Source: Lewinella sp. W8 | GTDB taxonomy: Bacteria; Bacteroidota; Bacteroidia; Chitinophagales; Saprospiraceae | DNA: 64,000 nt | Reading direction: 5' to 3' | Assembly (NCBI RefSeq): GCF_004375085.3 | Contig: NZ_SNAQ03000025.1 | Location: forward strand, 24,437-88,436 | Part shown: one piece after another, positions 25,627 to 34,692 of the stretch | Layout: each line of letters opens with the position of its first letter | Numbering within the stretch: the stretch's first letter is position 1 | The notes under the pieces: model-generated | What the model was told of the DNA's origin: nothing | What the model saw: the letters and a program-made list of their open reading frames with translations, nothing else | Databases searched by the model: none | Position numbers and translations under genes: made by a program

Positions 25627-27795
25627 ATGGTTTCTACAATTCTTATGGCGGTACCCGCTTTGGGTATTCTCGCTTTGGTTTTCATGGCCATCAAGTCCGC
25701 TGGCGTCAGCAAGCAGGACCCCGGTAACGAAAAAATGGTACGGATTGGCAACAATATTGCCGACGGAGCCATGGCCTTCCTGAAGGCGGAATACCGCATT
25801 CTGGCCATCTTCGTAGCCGTCGTTGCTGCACTCCTGGCCTTCACCGCCGACCCCGCCACCTCCAGCTGGATGATCGCCGTTAGCTTCGTGCTGGGTGCCA
25901 TCTGTTCCGGCCTGGCTGGTTTCATCGGTATGCGGGTCGCTACGAAAGCGAACGTTCGCACCACCAACGCTGCCCGGGAAAGCCTCGGCAAGGCGCTGGG
26001 AGTTGCCTTTGACGGCGGTGCCGTAATGGGTCTTGGTGTGGTTGGTCTTGGTCTGCTTGGCCTTGGCCTCCTGTTTTTCATCTTCCAGGGCCAGTTTGGT
26101 GTGGATACGACGGAAAACGTACTACAGACGATTACCGTACTCACCGGCTTTAGCTTCGGTGCTTCTTCGATTGCCCTCTTCGCCCGGGTTGGTGGTGGTA
26201 TTTACACCAAGGCCGCCGACGTTGGTGCTGACCTCGTGGGTAAGGTAGAAGCCGGTATCCCCGAAGACCACCCCCTCAACCCCGCCACCATCGCCGATAA
26301 CGTTGGTGACAACGTAGGTGACGTTGCCGGTATGGGTGCTGACCTCTTTGAATCTTACGTAGGCTCCATCATCGGTACGATGGTAATTGGTGCGGCCTTC
26401 ATGGCACTGCCCCAATTCATGGATAGTGAGCTGAATGGCCTGAATGCCGTCCTGCTGCCGCTCGTAGTGGCCGGCATCGGTATCGTTGCCTCCATCGTCG
26501 GTACGTTCTTTGTCCGCGTGAAGGAAGGTGGTGACCCCCAGAAGGCCCTGAATACTGGCGAACTGATCGCCGCGGCCATCATGCTGATCGCTACTTATTT
26601 TGCCGTGACCACCCTGCTGCCCGCAGAATGGACCTTTAACGAGGTATCCTACAACAGCATGGGCGTATTTTACGCCATCCTGTTCGGCCTTGTCGCCGGC
26701 CTGGGTATCGGCTACATCACCGAATACTACACCGGAACGGGTACCAAGCCCGTTCAGGGAATTGTGGACCAGTCACTGACCGGTTCCGCCACCAACATCA
26801 TCGCCGGTCTGGCGGTAGGCATGCGCTCTACGGCACTGCCCATCATCGTGCTGGCCGCCGCCATTATTGGTGCTTACTACTTCGCTGGCCTCTACGGTAT
26901 CGCCATCGCCGCCGTTGGTATGCTTTCCAACACCGGCATCCAGCTGGCCGTTGACGCTTACGGTCCGATCTCCGACAATGCCGGTGGTATCGCCGAAATG
27001 GCGGGCCTCGAGCCCGAGGTTCGGGAGCGCACCGACAAGCTCGACGCCGTGGGTAACACCACTGCCGCCATCGGTAAAGGTTTCGCCATTGGTTCTGCCG
27101 CCCTGACGGCCCTGGCGCTGTTCGCCGCCTTCATGCAAACCGCCGGCATTGATGCGATCAATATTGCCAACCCCTACGTAATGGCCGGCCTGTTTTTGGG
27201 CGCCATGCTTCCCTTCCTCTTCTCTGCCTTCTCCATGGAGGCCGTAGGACGGGCCGCTAACGACATGATCCAGGAAGTACGCCGTCAGTTCAACGAAATT
27301 CCCGAGCTGAAGGCCGCCCTGGAGGTGATGCGCAAGCACGACTCCGACGAAAGCAAGTTCTCCAAGGAAGACCAGGCAATTTTTGACGCCGCTGACGGTA
27401 AGGCTGACTACGCCAAGTGTGTAGAAATCTCTACGGCCGCCTCCATCCGTGAGATGGTGATGCCCGGTCTGATTGCCGTAATCACGCCCGTAGTCGTCGG
27501 TTTCGGCGGTGGTGCCGAGATGCTCGGTGGTCTGCTCGCCGGAGTAACCAGTGCCGGTGTGATGATGGCCATCTTCCAGTCTAACGCCGGTGGTGCCTGG
27601 GACAACGCCAAGAAAATGTTCGAAGAAGGTGCCAGCGTACAGGGTACCATCTTCCACAAAGGATCCGATCCCCACAAGGCGGCCGTCGTTGGTGACACCG
27701 TCGGTGACCCCTTCAAGGATACCTCCGGCCCCAGCCTGAACATCCTGCTGAAGCTGATGAGCGTTGTGGCGCTGGTCATTGCTCCGCTGCTCTAG
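25627..27795 (+). CDS. hppA: membrane-bound ion-pumping pyrophosphatase
   Basis: The 722-residue protein has about 16 membrane segments and the hallmark cytoplasmic motif [19 protein letters not shown] followed by [20 protein letters not shown]. It hydrolyses pyrophosphate and pumps H+ or Na+ across the inner membrane. The segment [10 protein letters not shown] has alanine where potassium-independent enzymes carry lysine, indicating the K+-dependent subgroup. H+ versus Na+ specificity cannot be decided by eye. I take ATG 25627 ([17 protein letters not shown]), which begins with the first helix. The frame is open further upstream. Confidence 0.95.
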   Translation: MVSTILMAVPALGILALVFMAIKSAGVSKQDPGNEKMVRIGNNIADGAMAFLKAEYRILAIFVAVVAALLAFTADPATSSWMIAVSFVLGAICSGLAGFIGMRVATKANVRTTNAARESLGKALGVAFDGGAVMGLGVVGLGLLGLGLLFFIFQGQFGVDTTENVLQTITVLTGFSFGASSIALFARVGGGIYTKAADVGADLVGKVEAGIPEDHPLNPATIADNVGDNVGDVAGMGADLFESYVGSIIGTMVIGAAFMALPQFMDSELNGLNAVLLPLVVAGIGIVASIVGTFFVRVKEGGDPQKALNTGELIAAAIMLIATYFAVTTLLPAEWTFNEVSYNSMGVFYAILFGLVAGLGIGYITEYYTGTGTKPVQGIVDQSLTGSATNIIAGLAVGMRSTALPIIVLAAAIIGAYYFAGLYGIAIAAVGMLSNTGIQLAVDAYGPISDNAGGIAEMAGLEPEVRERTDKLDAVGNTTAAIGKGFAIGSAALTALALFAAFMQTAGIDAINIANPYVMAGLFLGAMLPFLFSAFSMEAVGRAANDMIQEVRRQFNEIPELKAALEVMRKHDSDESKFSKEDQAIFDAADGKADYAKCVEISTAASIREMVMPGLIAVITPVVVGFGGGAEMLGGLLAGVTSAGVMMAIFQSNAGGAWDNAKKMFEEGASVQGTIFHKGSDPHKAAVVGDTVGDPFKDTSGPSLNILLKLMSVVALVIAPLL

Positions 27796-27854
27796 GAAAA
27801 CATTGCCTTTTGGTACTGCATGGCACCTGCGCTATGCGCCCAAAAGCAATCGAA

Positions 27855-27890
27855 GCCCCACGGTCTGTCGCAGATCGTGGGGCTTTTTCT
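27855..27890 (+). terminator. rho-independent terminator of hppA
   Basis: GCCCCACG and CGTGGGGC form a perfect 8-bp stem around a 13-nt loop, followed by TTTTTCTTT. It lies 60 bp after the hppA stop. Confidence 0.85.
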
Positions 27891-27911
27891 TTGGCTCAAG
27901 GCTGGAATTGG

Positions 27912-27930
27912 GCCCGGAGGGCAGGTGCAG
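27912..27930 (-). repeat. 19-mer shared with 50513-50531
   Basis: The reverse complement, CTGCACCTGCCCTCCGGGC, is identical to the plus strand at 50513-50531. Both lie in intergenic DNA. Confidence 0.6.
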
Positions 27931-28037
27931 TGTATATCCTTAGTGCAACCTTTTGGTGGCTTTGTGAATCTAATGAATATCCGGACACGTCAAATTGACT
28001 CTTCCGGAGCATTTAACCTTAAAACCCTGCCTTCATT

Positions 28038-28571
28038 ATGTTACCCGCCCGAAGCCCCTACCTCCGCCTGAGCCTTTTCCTCAGTCTATTTTGCAGCACC
28101 TTCGCGGTGGGCTATTACGCAAGCACTCCCACGGTGGTGGAGTCTCCTCCTTACGCCTGTAAGCTCTACCTCAACCGGCCCGTGGAAGTGCCCGGAAGAG
28201 AAATTCATCAGTTGGTGGACCAAATGCCCGTGTTTCCCGGAGCCGGCTGCCGCTCCCTTTCCTTCTACGACGACCGCAAAGAATGTGGCGAACAAGCCCT
28301 GATGGAATACGTGTATAGTCACCTGGAATACCCCAAAACTGCCCGGCAAAACGCCGTTACGGGCGTAGCCGTAGTCAGCTTTGTCGTCGAGCCCGACGGG
28401 ACTTTATCTACCATCAGGGTTTTAAGGGACCCCGGAGCGGGAACCGGCGAGGCCGCCGCCGAAGTCATTCGCCGGATGCAAAAAGATAATCTGCGGTGGG
28501 AGCCGGGACTGCTGGACGGACGCGACGTAAGGGTGCGGTTTAATCTCCCCGTCAGATTTGACCTGAGATAA
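28038..28571 (+). CDS. TonB C-terminal-like protein 1 (177 aa)
   Basis: It has an N-terminal membrane anchor or signal (LRLSLFLSLFCSTFAVGYYA), a linker with VDQMPVFPG, and a C-terminal TonB-like domain: LEYPKTARQNAVTGVAVVSF, VEPDGTLSTIRVLRDPGAGT, RWEPGLLDGRDVRVRFNLPV. That is the Bacteroidota pattern of TonB-C domains that carry energy to outer-membrane receptors. The proline-rich periplasmic spacer of true TonB is absent, so an accessory role is possible. A paralogue follows at 28718. Confidence 0.82.
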   Translation: MLPARSPYLRLSLFLSLFCSTFAVGYYASTPTVVESPPYACKLYLNRPVEVPGREIHQLVDQMPVFPGAGCRSLSFYDDRKECGEQALMEYVYSHLEYPKTARQNAVTGVAVVSFVVEPDGTLSTIRVLRDPGAGTGEAAAEVIRRMQKDNLRWEPGLLDGRDVRVRFNLPVRFDLR

Positions 28572-28580
28572 AGCGTAACC

Positions 28581-28604
28581 GGCGGAATTTTGGCGTTTTC
28601 CGCC
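28581..28604 (+). terminator. hairpin after TonB-like gene 1
   Basis: GGCGGAA and TTCCGCC enclose a 10-nt loop starting 10 bp after the stop codon. No U-run follows, but a 30-bp palindrome directly abuts it, so the two together may form a compound terminator. Confidence 0.45.
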
Positions 28605-28632
28605 TACTAAGTCTACATGTAGACTTAGTAGG
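28603..28632. repeat. perfect 30-bp palindrome
   Basis: CCTACTAAGTCTACA (28603-28617) is followed immediately by its exact reverse complement. It contains the same 16-bp core AGTCTACATGTAGACT found at 20996-21011. It lies in the gap between the two TonB-like paralogues, and no T-run follows. Confidence 0.8.
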
Positions 28633-28717
28633 TGAAAGCTGAAAAAAATGAAAATTTATCACCCCCGCCCACCAAAACCCCTCCCTTTGGCATCCCCCCA
28701 GTAAAAACACCCAAATC

Positions 28718-29200
28718 TTGTCAAACCTCAACCCTTACCTACGCCTCAGTATGGCCCTGGGCACTTTCTTACTCGCCTTTAGTCTGGCCTATTACGCGAA
28801 CACCTCCCCCGGCACCGATAGCTCCCGAGAAATCTTCAAGGTCGTCGACCAGATGCCGCTCTTTCCCGGAAAGGATTGCGGTGATGTCTGGCAGTACGCC
28901 AAAAGGAAGCAGTGCGCCGACCGGGCCATGCTGGATTATGTATACCAACATATCCGCTACCCCAAAAAGGCCCGGGATCTGGGGATAGAAGGCATGGCCG
29001 TCATCCGCTTTGTCGTGGAACCCCACGGTGCCATCACCAACGTCAGCATTGTGCGCGACCCCGGAGCGGGAACCGGCGAGGCCGCCGCCAAGGTTATCCG
29101 GGACATGCAAAACACCAGCATGCGCTGGGAACCGGGTTTGCATAAGGGAAAGCCCGTCCGGGTATCCTTTCATTTACCCGTGAAGTTTAAGCTCAAGTAA
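28718..29200 (+). CDS. TonB C-terminal-like protein 2 (160 aa)
   Basis: Paralogue of the preceding gene: NPYLRLSMALGTFLLAFSLA anchor, VVDQMPLFPGKDC, then the TonB-like domain IRYPKKARDLGIEGMAVIRF, VEPHGAITNVSIVRDPGAGT, RWEPGLHKGKPVRV. The start is taken as TTG 28718 because alignment with the paralogue (PYLRLS) requires it. The first ATG, at 28751, would remove the beginning of the membrane anchor. A 33-nt block encoding RDPGAGTGEAAA is identical at DNA level in both genes (28429-28461, 29057-29089), suggesting recent duplication or gene conversion. Confidence 0.8.
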   Translation: MSNLNPYLRLSMALGTFLLAFSLAYYANTSPGTDSSREIFKVVDQMPLFPGKDCGDVWQYAKRKQCADRAMLDYVYQHIRYPKKARDLGIEGMAVIRFVVEPHGAITNVSIVRDPGAGTGEAAAKVIRDMQNTSMRWEPGLHKGKPVRVSFHLPVKFKLK

Positions 29201-29247
29201 CCGCCACTCCTTAGCTAAGGCGCATCTGACGGGAAACAATCCCTTTC

Positions 29248-29631
29248 ATGCGCTCATTTCTTCTGACGGCCCTCGCCGCCGCCCTGTATTCCTGTGCTCC
29301 CGCCCCAACCACCGCCGATGCCCTGCTGGGTCGGTGGAATATGATCGGTGTAAAAATTTACGAGGAGGACGTCGCCCCCCAACTCAATCCCGCGGGTGAC
29401 CGTTGGCTCGACTTTGCCGCCGATGGCACCTTCAGTAGCGGCAGTGGGGAACTGCGGGAAAACGGTGGCACCTATACCTACCGACCCGAAACCGGTGCCG
29501 TCAGCCTCGACAGCGACGCCGGAGTCGGTGACGACAGCAACTGGACCGTCACCTTCCGGGGCGACACCCTCCTAATGCGGGGCGTGGGGACCGAGCGGCA
29601 AGAAAATTCCGAGGTGATTTTGGTGCGGTAA
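29248..29631 (+). CDS. lipocalin-like lipoprotein
   Basis: The 127-residue product starts with a short lipoprotein signal (TALAAALYSCAPAP). The mature part has the pattern LLGRWNMIGVKIYEED, WLDFAADGTFSSGSGELREN, GGTYTYRPETGAVSLD, ending in strand-forming segments. That resembles small lipocalin-like domains widespread in Bacteroidota. The ligand is unknown. It follows the TonB-like genes in the same direction after 47 bp. Confidence 0.7.
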   Translation: MRSFLLTALAAALYSCAPAPTTADALLGRWNMIGVKIYEEDVAPQLNPAGDRWLDFAADGTFSSGSGELRENGGTYTYRPETGAVSLDSDAGVGDDSNWTVTFRGDTLLMRGVGTERQENSEVILVR

Positions 29632-29763
29632 AAATGTAGCTACTGGACGATGAGGTCTTCAACCGAAAAATTTTCTGGTGGATGCTAGCGTAAGCGTACG
29701 GGGGCAAAGCCTAAAGGCCAGAAGCGAAAATTCGCTAACTTTGCTTTGCCTACGCCACTAATC

Positions 29764-30708
29764 ATGCCTGATTTCATCTACGCGGACAACCCCATCGCCA
29801 TTCACTATGCGATTCCGGCCTTCCTATTCCTGTTGTTGGTCGAGATCGGCGTTGCGGTGTATGACCAAAAGGATTGGTACGAGACTAAAGACACCCTGAG
29901 CTCCCTTTCCATGGGGATCGGAAACGCCATCATCCGGCTTTTCACTAAGGTGCTTACCGTGGGGGTGTACTTCTGGCTTTATCAGTTTCGTTTGTTTGAC
30001 CTCGGTGCCGCCTGGTGGGTCTGGGTGCTATGCTTTTTCGCCGAAGACTTTATGTATTACGTCTTTCACCGGACCAGCCACTCCGTGCGGTACTTCTGGG
30101 CGAGCCACGTGGTGCACCACAGCAGTCAGAAGTATAACCTGGCCACGGCCCTGCGCCAAACCTGGACGGGTACCATATCCGGCGCGTTCATCTTCGCGGC
30201 GGTTTTACCCCTCATCGGTTTTCATCCCATTATGGTGGCCATCTTCGGCAGCGTGAGCCTCATTTACCAATTCTGGATCCATACCGAAGCCATTGACAAA
30301 ATGTGGCGGCCCATTGAGTGGTTCTTCAATACGCCCAGTCATCACCGGGTTCATCACGCCAGCGACGTAAAGTACCTGGACCGTAACCACGGAGGGGTGC
30401 TGATCATCTGGGATCGTCTGTTCGGAACCTTCCAGGAAGAAGAGGAAAGGCCCATCTATGGTCTGACCACCAACATCAATACCTTTAACCCCCTCATCAT
30501 CGCTACCCACGAGTGGTCGGCTATGATCCGGGACGTTTGGCGTGCTCCGGACTGGCGTAGTCGGTTCGGCTACCTGTTCGGTCCTCCGGGCTGGAGTCAT
30601 GACGGAAGCCGGAAAACCAGTGAGCAATTACGGGCAGAGTTACGGCAACAAATCAGCGAAAAACGGGCACAACAAACCGCCTTACCCGAAGTGAATGCCG
30701 TCCAATGA
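29764..30708 (+). CDS. sterol desaturase / fatty acid hydroxylase family membrane enzyme
   Basis: The 314-residue membrane protein carries the histidine clusters of the family: FHRTSHSVRYFWASHVVHHS, then TPSHHRVHHASDVKYLDRNH, which bind a di-iron centre for hydroxylation or desaturation of lipids. Four or more hydrophobic segments precede and separate them. The start is ATG 29764 (MPDFIYADNPIAIHY); the TTG at 29746 is less likely. A TAACTTTG box at 29736-29743 matches the -7 consensus. The substrate (sterol-like, carotenoid or fatty acid) is not deducible. Confidence 0.9.
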   Translation: MPDFIYADNPIAIHYAIPAFLFLLLVEIGVAVYDQKDWYETKDTLSSLSMGIGNAIIRLFTKVLTVGVYFWLYQFRLFDLGAAWWVWVLCFFAEDFMYYVFHRTSHSVRYFWASHVVHHSSQKYNLATALRQTWTGTISGAFIFAAVLPLIGFHPIMVAIFGSVSLIYQFWIHTEAIDKMWRPIEWFFNTPSHHRVHHASDVKYLDRNHGGVLIIWDRLFGTFQEEEERPIYGLTTNINTFNPLIIATHEWSAMIRDVWRAPDWRSRFGYLFGPPGWSHDGSRKTSEQLRAELRQQISEKRAQQTALPEVNAVQ

Positions 30709-30761
30709 TGATCGCCTCCGGGTACGTCCGCTGATTTAATCCCTCACTTCGGCTCGGCGAC

Positions 30762-30792
30762 TTGCGTACTAATTTAAAAGGCTTTACTTTTG
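30762..30792 (+). promoter_or_regulatory. Bacteroidota housekeeping promoter for tRNA-Leu
   Basis: TTG at 30762-30764 and TACTTTTG at 30785-30792 are separated by exactly 20 nt. They match the TTG-N19-21-TAnnTTTG consensus of the Bacteroidota primary sigma factor. The tRNA begins 42 nt downstream. Confidence 0.8.
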
Positions 30793-30833
30793 TGCCGCTT
30801 TAGCGCAATCATGCGCTACAAGTCAATCCCCAC

Positions 30834-30915
30834 GCGGGTGTGGTGGAATTGGTAGACACGCTAGATTTAGGATCTAGTGCCGCAAGGCGTGAAGGTTCGA
30901 GTCCTTTCACCCGCA
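30834..30915 (+). tRNA. tRNA-Leu (anticodon TAG)
   Basis: Acceptor stem GCGGGTG pairs with CACCCGC, D-arm contains GTGGAATTGGTAGACAC, anticodon stem CTAGA/TCTAG encloses the loop TTTAGGA (anticodon TAG), there is a long variable arm (TGCCGCAAGGCGT), and the T-arm contains GGTTCGAGTCC. The long variable arm is typical of leucine tRNA. The discriminator is A, and CCA is not encoded. Confidence 0.96.
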
Positions 30916-30944
30916 CCTATATTTCCCGGTTACCGGGACCCAAG

Positions 30945-30969
30945 GCCTGCCTCCGGGCAGGCTTTTTTT
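30945..30969 (+). terminator. terminator after tRNA-Leu
   Basis: GCCTGCC TCCG GGCAGGC followed by TTTTTTT. A second small hairpin (CCCGG TTA CCGGG) lies between it and the tRNA. It separates the tRNA from trigger factor. Confidence 0.85.
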
Positions 30970-31004
30970 ATCCCGCCCGACTGGGCGCAAAGCAGCGACG
31001 AAGT

Positions 31005-32372
31005 ATGCCTAACGTAAATTTTGAGCAGACCAGCAAGGTTACCGGACAAATCGAAGTAACCATTTCCAAGGAAGAACTGAACGAAAAGCTGAACGCCGAG
31101 CTGAAAAAGCAGCGGCAAAAGGTCAGCATGAAGGGCTTCCGCAAGGGTAAAACTCCGCTGAGCACCCTTCGTAAAATGATGGGTAACCAGGTGCTGGGCC
31201 AAATCCTGGACGATCAGATCCGGGAATCCCTGTTTGGCTACATTGAGGAGAACGACATCAAGCTGATCTTCAGCCCGATGCCCAACGAAGACAAGCCCGC
31301 CCCCGCCATTACGGCCCAAACGCTGCAGGACATTACCCTGGCATACGATCTTGCCCTGGAACCGGAATTTGATCTGGAGCTTCCCACCAAGACCTACGAA
31401 AAGTACGTGCTGGACACCAACGACGAGTTCCTCGACGAACAGGTCGCTCGACTGCTCAAGCAGCAGGGTGAAAACCAGGAAGTGGAAGACGGCACCGTGG
31501 AAGGCGAGGACATTCTTGACGTTACCTTCACGGAAGCTGGTCCCATGGAGGATCCCATCACCAACGCCGCCAAGCTTTACATGGATAACCTGACCGAGGA
31601 GGCTCAGGAAATGCTGATGGGTAAAAAGGTTGGGTTCTCCACCACCATCAACGACCTCAATACCCTGGAGAAGAACAGTACCGACGCCTACGTCAAAAAG
31701 TACCTGCTGGAACTGGAGGACGCAGAAACCGACATCTCCGGCAAATCATTTGAACTGACCATCGACAAGATCAGCCGGATTGTCCCCGCTGAGCTCGACG
31801 AAGAGTTCTTCACCAAATTTGACGGATCCGGAGCGGTGAAAACCGAAGAGGACCTGCGTAAGCGAATTGCCGAAGACAATGCCTCCGGCTTTGATCGCCA
31901 GGGAGAGGCCATGGTGAATTTTGCCATTCAGCGCGATCTGGTGGAAGACACCACCATTGAGCTTCCCCTCGAACTGATGGAGAAAATCCACCGGGAAGAC
32001 CCCAACGGAACCTTTGAGATGTTCCAGCGCGGCGTACGGTGGATGCTGATCCGCAACAAGTTTGCCGCCGAAAACGAGGTCAAGCTCGAATACGAAGACG
32101 TACGGGCCGAGGCCCTGGAAAGCCTGATGGGCATGCTCGGCGGCCAGCGCCCCGACTTCCTCACCGACGAGTTCATCGACAACTACGTCGGGCAAATGCT
32201 CCAGGACGAGAAGCAACGGGAGCAACTGTCCAGCAACGCCATCGAAAAGAAAATCATGGCCGCGGTACGGGAAAAAGTAACCATTGAGGACAAGCCCGTC
32301 GACGCAGATACTTTCAACGAAGTGATCAAGACCTTCAACGAAGAAAATACGCCGGCTACGGAGGAAGAGTAA
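31005..32372 (+). CDS. tig: trigger factor
   Basis: The 455-residue ribosome-associated chaperone begins MPNVNFEQTSKVTGQIEVTI and carries the ribosome-binding signature GFRKGKTPLSTLRKMMG (family GFRxGKxP). A central region with the PPIase-like part (EVEDGTVEGEDILDVTF) and a long helical C-terminal arm follow. The frame is open back through the tRNA, but ATG 31005 is the proper start. It stands directly upstream of clpP and clpX, the common tig-clpP-clpX order, here with terminators between the genes. Confidence 0.95.
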   Translation: MPNVNFEQTSKVTGQIEVTISKEELNEKLNAELKKQRQKVSMKGFRKGKTPLSTLRKMMGNQVLGQILDDQIRESLFGYIEENDIKLIFSPMPNEDKPAPAITAQTLQDITLAYDLALEPEFDLELPTKTYEKYVLDTNDEFLDEQVARLLKQQGENQEVEDGTVEGEDILDVTFTEAGPMEDPITNAAKLYMDNLTEEAQEMLMGKKVGFSTTINDLNTLEKNSTDAYVKKYLLELEDAETDISGKSFELTIDKISRIVPAELDEEFFTKFDGSGAVKTEEDLRKRIAEDNASGFDRQGEAMVNFAIQRDLVEDTTIELPLELMEKIHREDPNGTFEMFQRGVRWMLIRNKFAAENEVKLEYEDVRAEALESLMGMLGGQRPDFLTDEFIDNYVGQMLQDEKQREQLSSNAIEKKIMAAVREKVTIEDKPVDADTFNEVIKTFNEENTPATEEE

Positions 32373-32412
32373 CTGCCTTGACCTCCTACCAGGCTGATCT
32401 ACTTGTCCTTAA

Positions 32413-32445
32413 CGCGCCCCCCGTGGAATCTCCGCGGGGGGCGCG
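32413..32445 (+). terminator. strong GC hairpin between tig and clpP
   Basis: CGCGCCCCCCG and CGGGGGGCGCG form a perfect 11-bp stem with an 11-nt loop, followed by GCATTTTG. The weak T-run means it could be a partial terminator or an mRNA-processing structure. Confidence 0.7.
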
Positions 32446-32562
32446 GCATTTTGTCCAACCCATTGGGGTGAATCGGATTGTTCGCCATAGTCAACCCAAG
32501 GGGAGATAATGCGTTTACGGGGAGGAAGCTACTTAATAGCGACAACCCTTCAATCCAACGAT

Positions 32563-33261
32563 ATGATCCCACAGGATGAATTTATGAAGTTCGCCACCCG
32601 CCACATGGGTATGAGTTCGATGCACCTCGAACAGTATGCGAAGCACGTAGGCGGAATGGCCGCCCCCCAGATTAACAACCTCAGCCCCAATGTAATTGAA
32701 GAACGGCAACTGAACATCGCCGCCATTGATGTTTTCAGTCGCCTGATGATGGACCGGATCATCTTCATGGGGGTACCCGTGACGGATCAGGTAGCCAATA
32801 TCGTCCAGGCACAATTGCTCTTCCTGGAATCCGTAGACCCGAAGCGGGACGTTCAGATGTTTATCAACAGCCCCGGCGGCAGCGTAATTGCCGGCATGGG
32901 CATGTACGACACCATGCAGTACGTCACCCCCGACGTGGCCACGATCTGTACGGGTCTGGCGGCGTCCATGGGCTCCGTCTTGCTGGCGGCCGGAGAAAAA
33001 GGAAAACGCTCCATTCTGCCCCACGCCCGGGTGATGATTCACCAGCCGAGCGGTGGTATGCAGGGTCAGTTTTCTGACATGGAGATCAACTATCGTCTGA
33101 TCTCTCAGCTGCGGGACGAATTGTACACTATCTTAGCGAACCATACCGGCCAGTCTTTTGAGACCATCGAGAAGGACAGCGACCGGGACAACTGGATGAC
33201 GGCGCCCGAAGCCGTTGCGTACGGTTTGGTTGATGAAGTCCTCAAAAGGGAAAAATCATAA
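32563..33261 (+). CDS. clpP: ATP-dependent Clp protease proteolytic subunit
   Basis: The 232-residue serine peptidase has the catalytic triad in place: Ser135 in TGLAASMGSV, His160 in RVMIHQPSGG and Asp209 in DSDRDNWM. It assembles into the two-ring barrel that degrades proteins unfolded by ClpX. ATG 32563 (MIPQDEFMKFATRHMGM) gives the length typical of Bacteroidota ClpP with an N-terminal propeptide-like extension. ATG 32509 is in frame but would add 18 residues of unusual composition. Confidence 0.96.
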   Translation: MIPQDEFMKFATRHMGMSSMHLEQYAKHVGGMAAPQINNLSPNVIEERQLNIAAIDVFSRLMMDRIIFMGVPVTDQVANIVQAQLLFLESVDPKRDVQMFINSPGGSVIAGMGMYDTMQYVTPDVATICTGLAASMGSVLLAAGEKGKRSILPHARVMIHQPSGGMQGQFSDMEINYRLISQLRDELYTILANHTGQSFETIEKDSDRDNWMTAPEAVAYGLVDEVLKREKS

Positions 33262-33295
33262 CTGATCCCAATACCGGCCCTTAGCCGGCCAACGG

Positions 33296-33340
33296 GCGGG
33301 CCGTCGTGGAGCATTACGTCCACGGTGGCCCGCTTTATTT
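33296..33340 (+). terminator. terminator between clpP and clpX
   Basis: GCGGGCC and GGCCCGC, with an inner GTGGA/TCCAC pair, form a long stem followed by TTTATTT. It ends 35 nt before the clpX start. Confidence 0.75.
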
Positions 33341-33375
33341 ACTGACTGTAGTCAAAAAACAACTTCCTATCCGCC

Positions 33376-34653
33376 ATGATGCGAGGAAAACGACAGGAAA
33401 TATCATGCTCCTTCTGCGGGCGTAGCAACAGCGAAGCACTCGTGCTGGTCGCCGGACTGAACGCGCACATCTGCGAAGTCTGCGTCGAACAGGCCCAGGA
33501 GATCGTCGCCGAAGAGCTGTACGGAGGCGCGATGCCCGCCCAGGACAAGCCCGGCGCAGCCGCCGCCCGCCACGAATTCAAGCTGCCCCGGAACATCACG
33601 CCACGGCAGATCAAAGAACACCTGGATAAGTACGTCATTGGCCAGAATGCGGCCAAAAAAGTGTTGTCCGTAGCCGTTTATAATCACTACAAACGCCTCA
33701 ACCATCCCCCTACCTCCGAGGATGAAGTCCAGATCGAAAAGAGCAACATCATGCTCGTGGGCCGGACGGGAACGGGTAAAACCCTGCTGGCGAAAACCAT
33801 CGCCAAATTCCTGGACGTCCCCTTCGCGATTGTGGACGCCACGGTATTTACCGAGGCCGGTTACGTGGGCGAAGACGTGGAAAGCATCCTTTCCCGCCTG
33901 CTCCAGGTCTGCGACTTTGACGTCGCCGCCGCGGAACGCGGCATCGTCTACATTGACGAGATGGACAAGGTGGCCCGCAAGTCCGACAACCCCAGTATTA
34001 CCCGGGACGTTAGCGGAGAGGGCGTACAGCAGGCGATGCTCAAGATGCTGGAGGGTACCGAAGTTATGGTCCCCCCTCAGGGTGGGCGTAAGCACCCCGA
34101 GCAGAAACTGGTGAAGGTCAACACCCAGAATATCCTCTTTATCTGCGGGGGGGCCTTTGACGGCATTGAAAAAATTATTGCCCGCCGGATGAATACCAAG
34201 GTAATTGGCTTCAATAACGGTGAACAGGAAAAGATCGACGAAGAAAACCTGCTGCAGTACGTCACGCACAAGGACATTCGTCGCTACGGGATGATTCCCG
34301 AACTGATCGGTCGACTCCCCGTGGTGTCCTACCTGCGTCCTCTGGACCTAGAGGCCATGAAGCGCATTCTGGTGGAGCCCCACAACAGCCTGTTGAAGCA
34401 GTATCAGCACCTGTTCCGCCTGGAGGGCATCAACCTGATTTTCGAGGACGACGTGATCGATTACATCGCCCAGACGGCCCTCGATTACGAACTGGGGGCC
34501 CGGGGCCTCCGGTCCATCTGTGAGGCCATCATGACGGACGCGATGTTCGATTTGCCCGGCAAGAAGGAAGTCAAGCACTTTACCGTCGACGCCGAGTACG
34601 CCAAATCTAAACTGGGAGGAGGAATGCTGGATCGGCTGAAAGCGGCCGCCTAA
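33376..34653 (+). CDS. clpX: ATP-dependent Clp protease ATPase subunit ClpX
   Basis: The 425-residue AAA+ unfoldase starts with a zinc-binding domain (CSFCGRS then CEVCVEQ), followed by Walker A GRTGTGKT, Walker [13 protein letters not shown], the [15 protein letters not shown] pore segment ([12 protein letters not shown]), and the ClpP-binding loop near LIGRLPVVS. It delivers substrates to ClpP. The ATG at 33376 is followed by a second ATG at 33379, and either could be used. Confidence 0.97.
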   Translation: MMRGKRQEISCSFCGRSNSEALVLVAGLNAHICEVCVEQAQEIVAEELYGGAMPAQDKPGAAAARHEFKLPRNITPRQIKEHLDKYVIGQNAAKKVLSVAVYNHYKRLNHPPTSEDEVQIEKSNIMLVGRTGTGKTLLAKTIAKFLDVPFAIVDATVFTEAGYVGEDVESILSRLLQVCDFDVAAAERGIVYIDEMDKVARKSDNPSITRDVSGEGVQQAMLKMLEGTEVMVPPQGGRKHPEQKLVKVNTQNILFICGGAFDGIEKIIARRMNTKVIGFNNGEQEKIDEENLLQYVTHKDIRRYGMIPELIGRLPVVSYLRPLDLEAMKRILVEPHNSLLKQYQHLFRLEGINLIFEDDVIDYIAQTALDYELGARGLRSICEAIMTDAMFDLPGKKEVKHFTVDAEYAKSKLGGGMLDRLKAAA

Positions 34654-34692
34654 CCCCCTCACCAAAAGGCAAGCCCTAAACCAGGATTTATT

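Noticed and set aside
30840..31004. Trigger factor starting within tRNA-Leu
   Set aside because: The frame is merely open through the tRNA and its terminator. The family N-terminus begins at ATG 31005.
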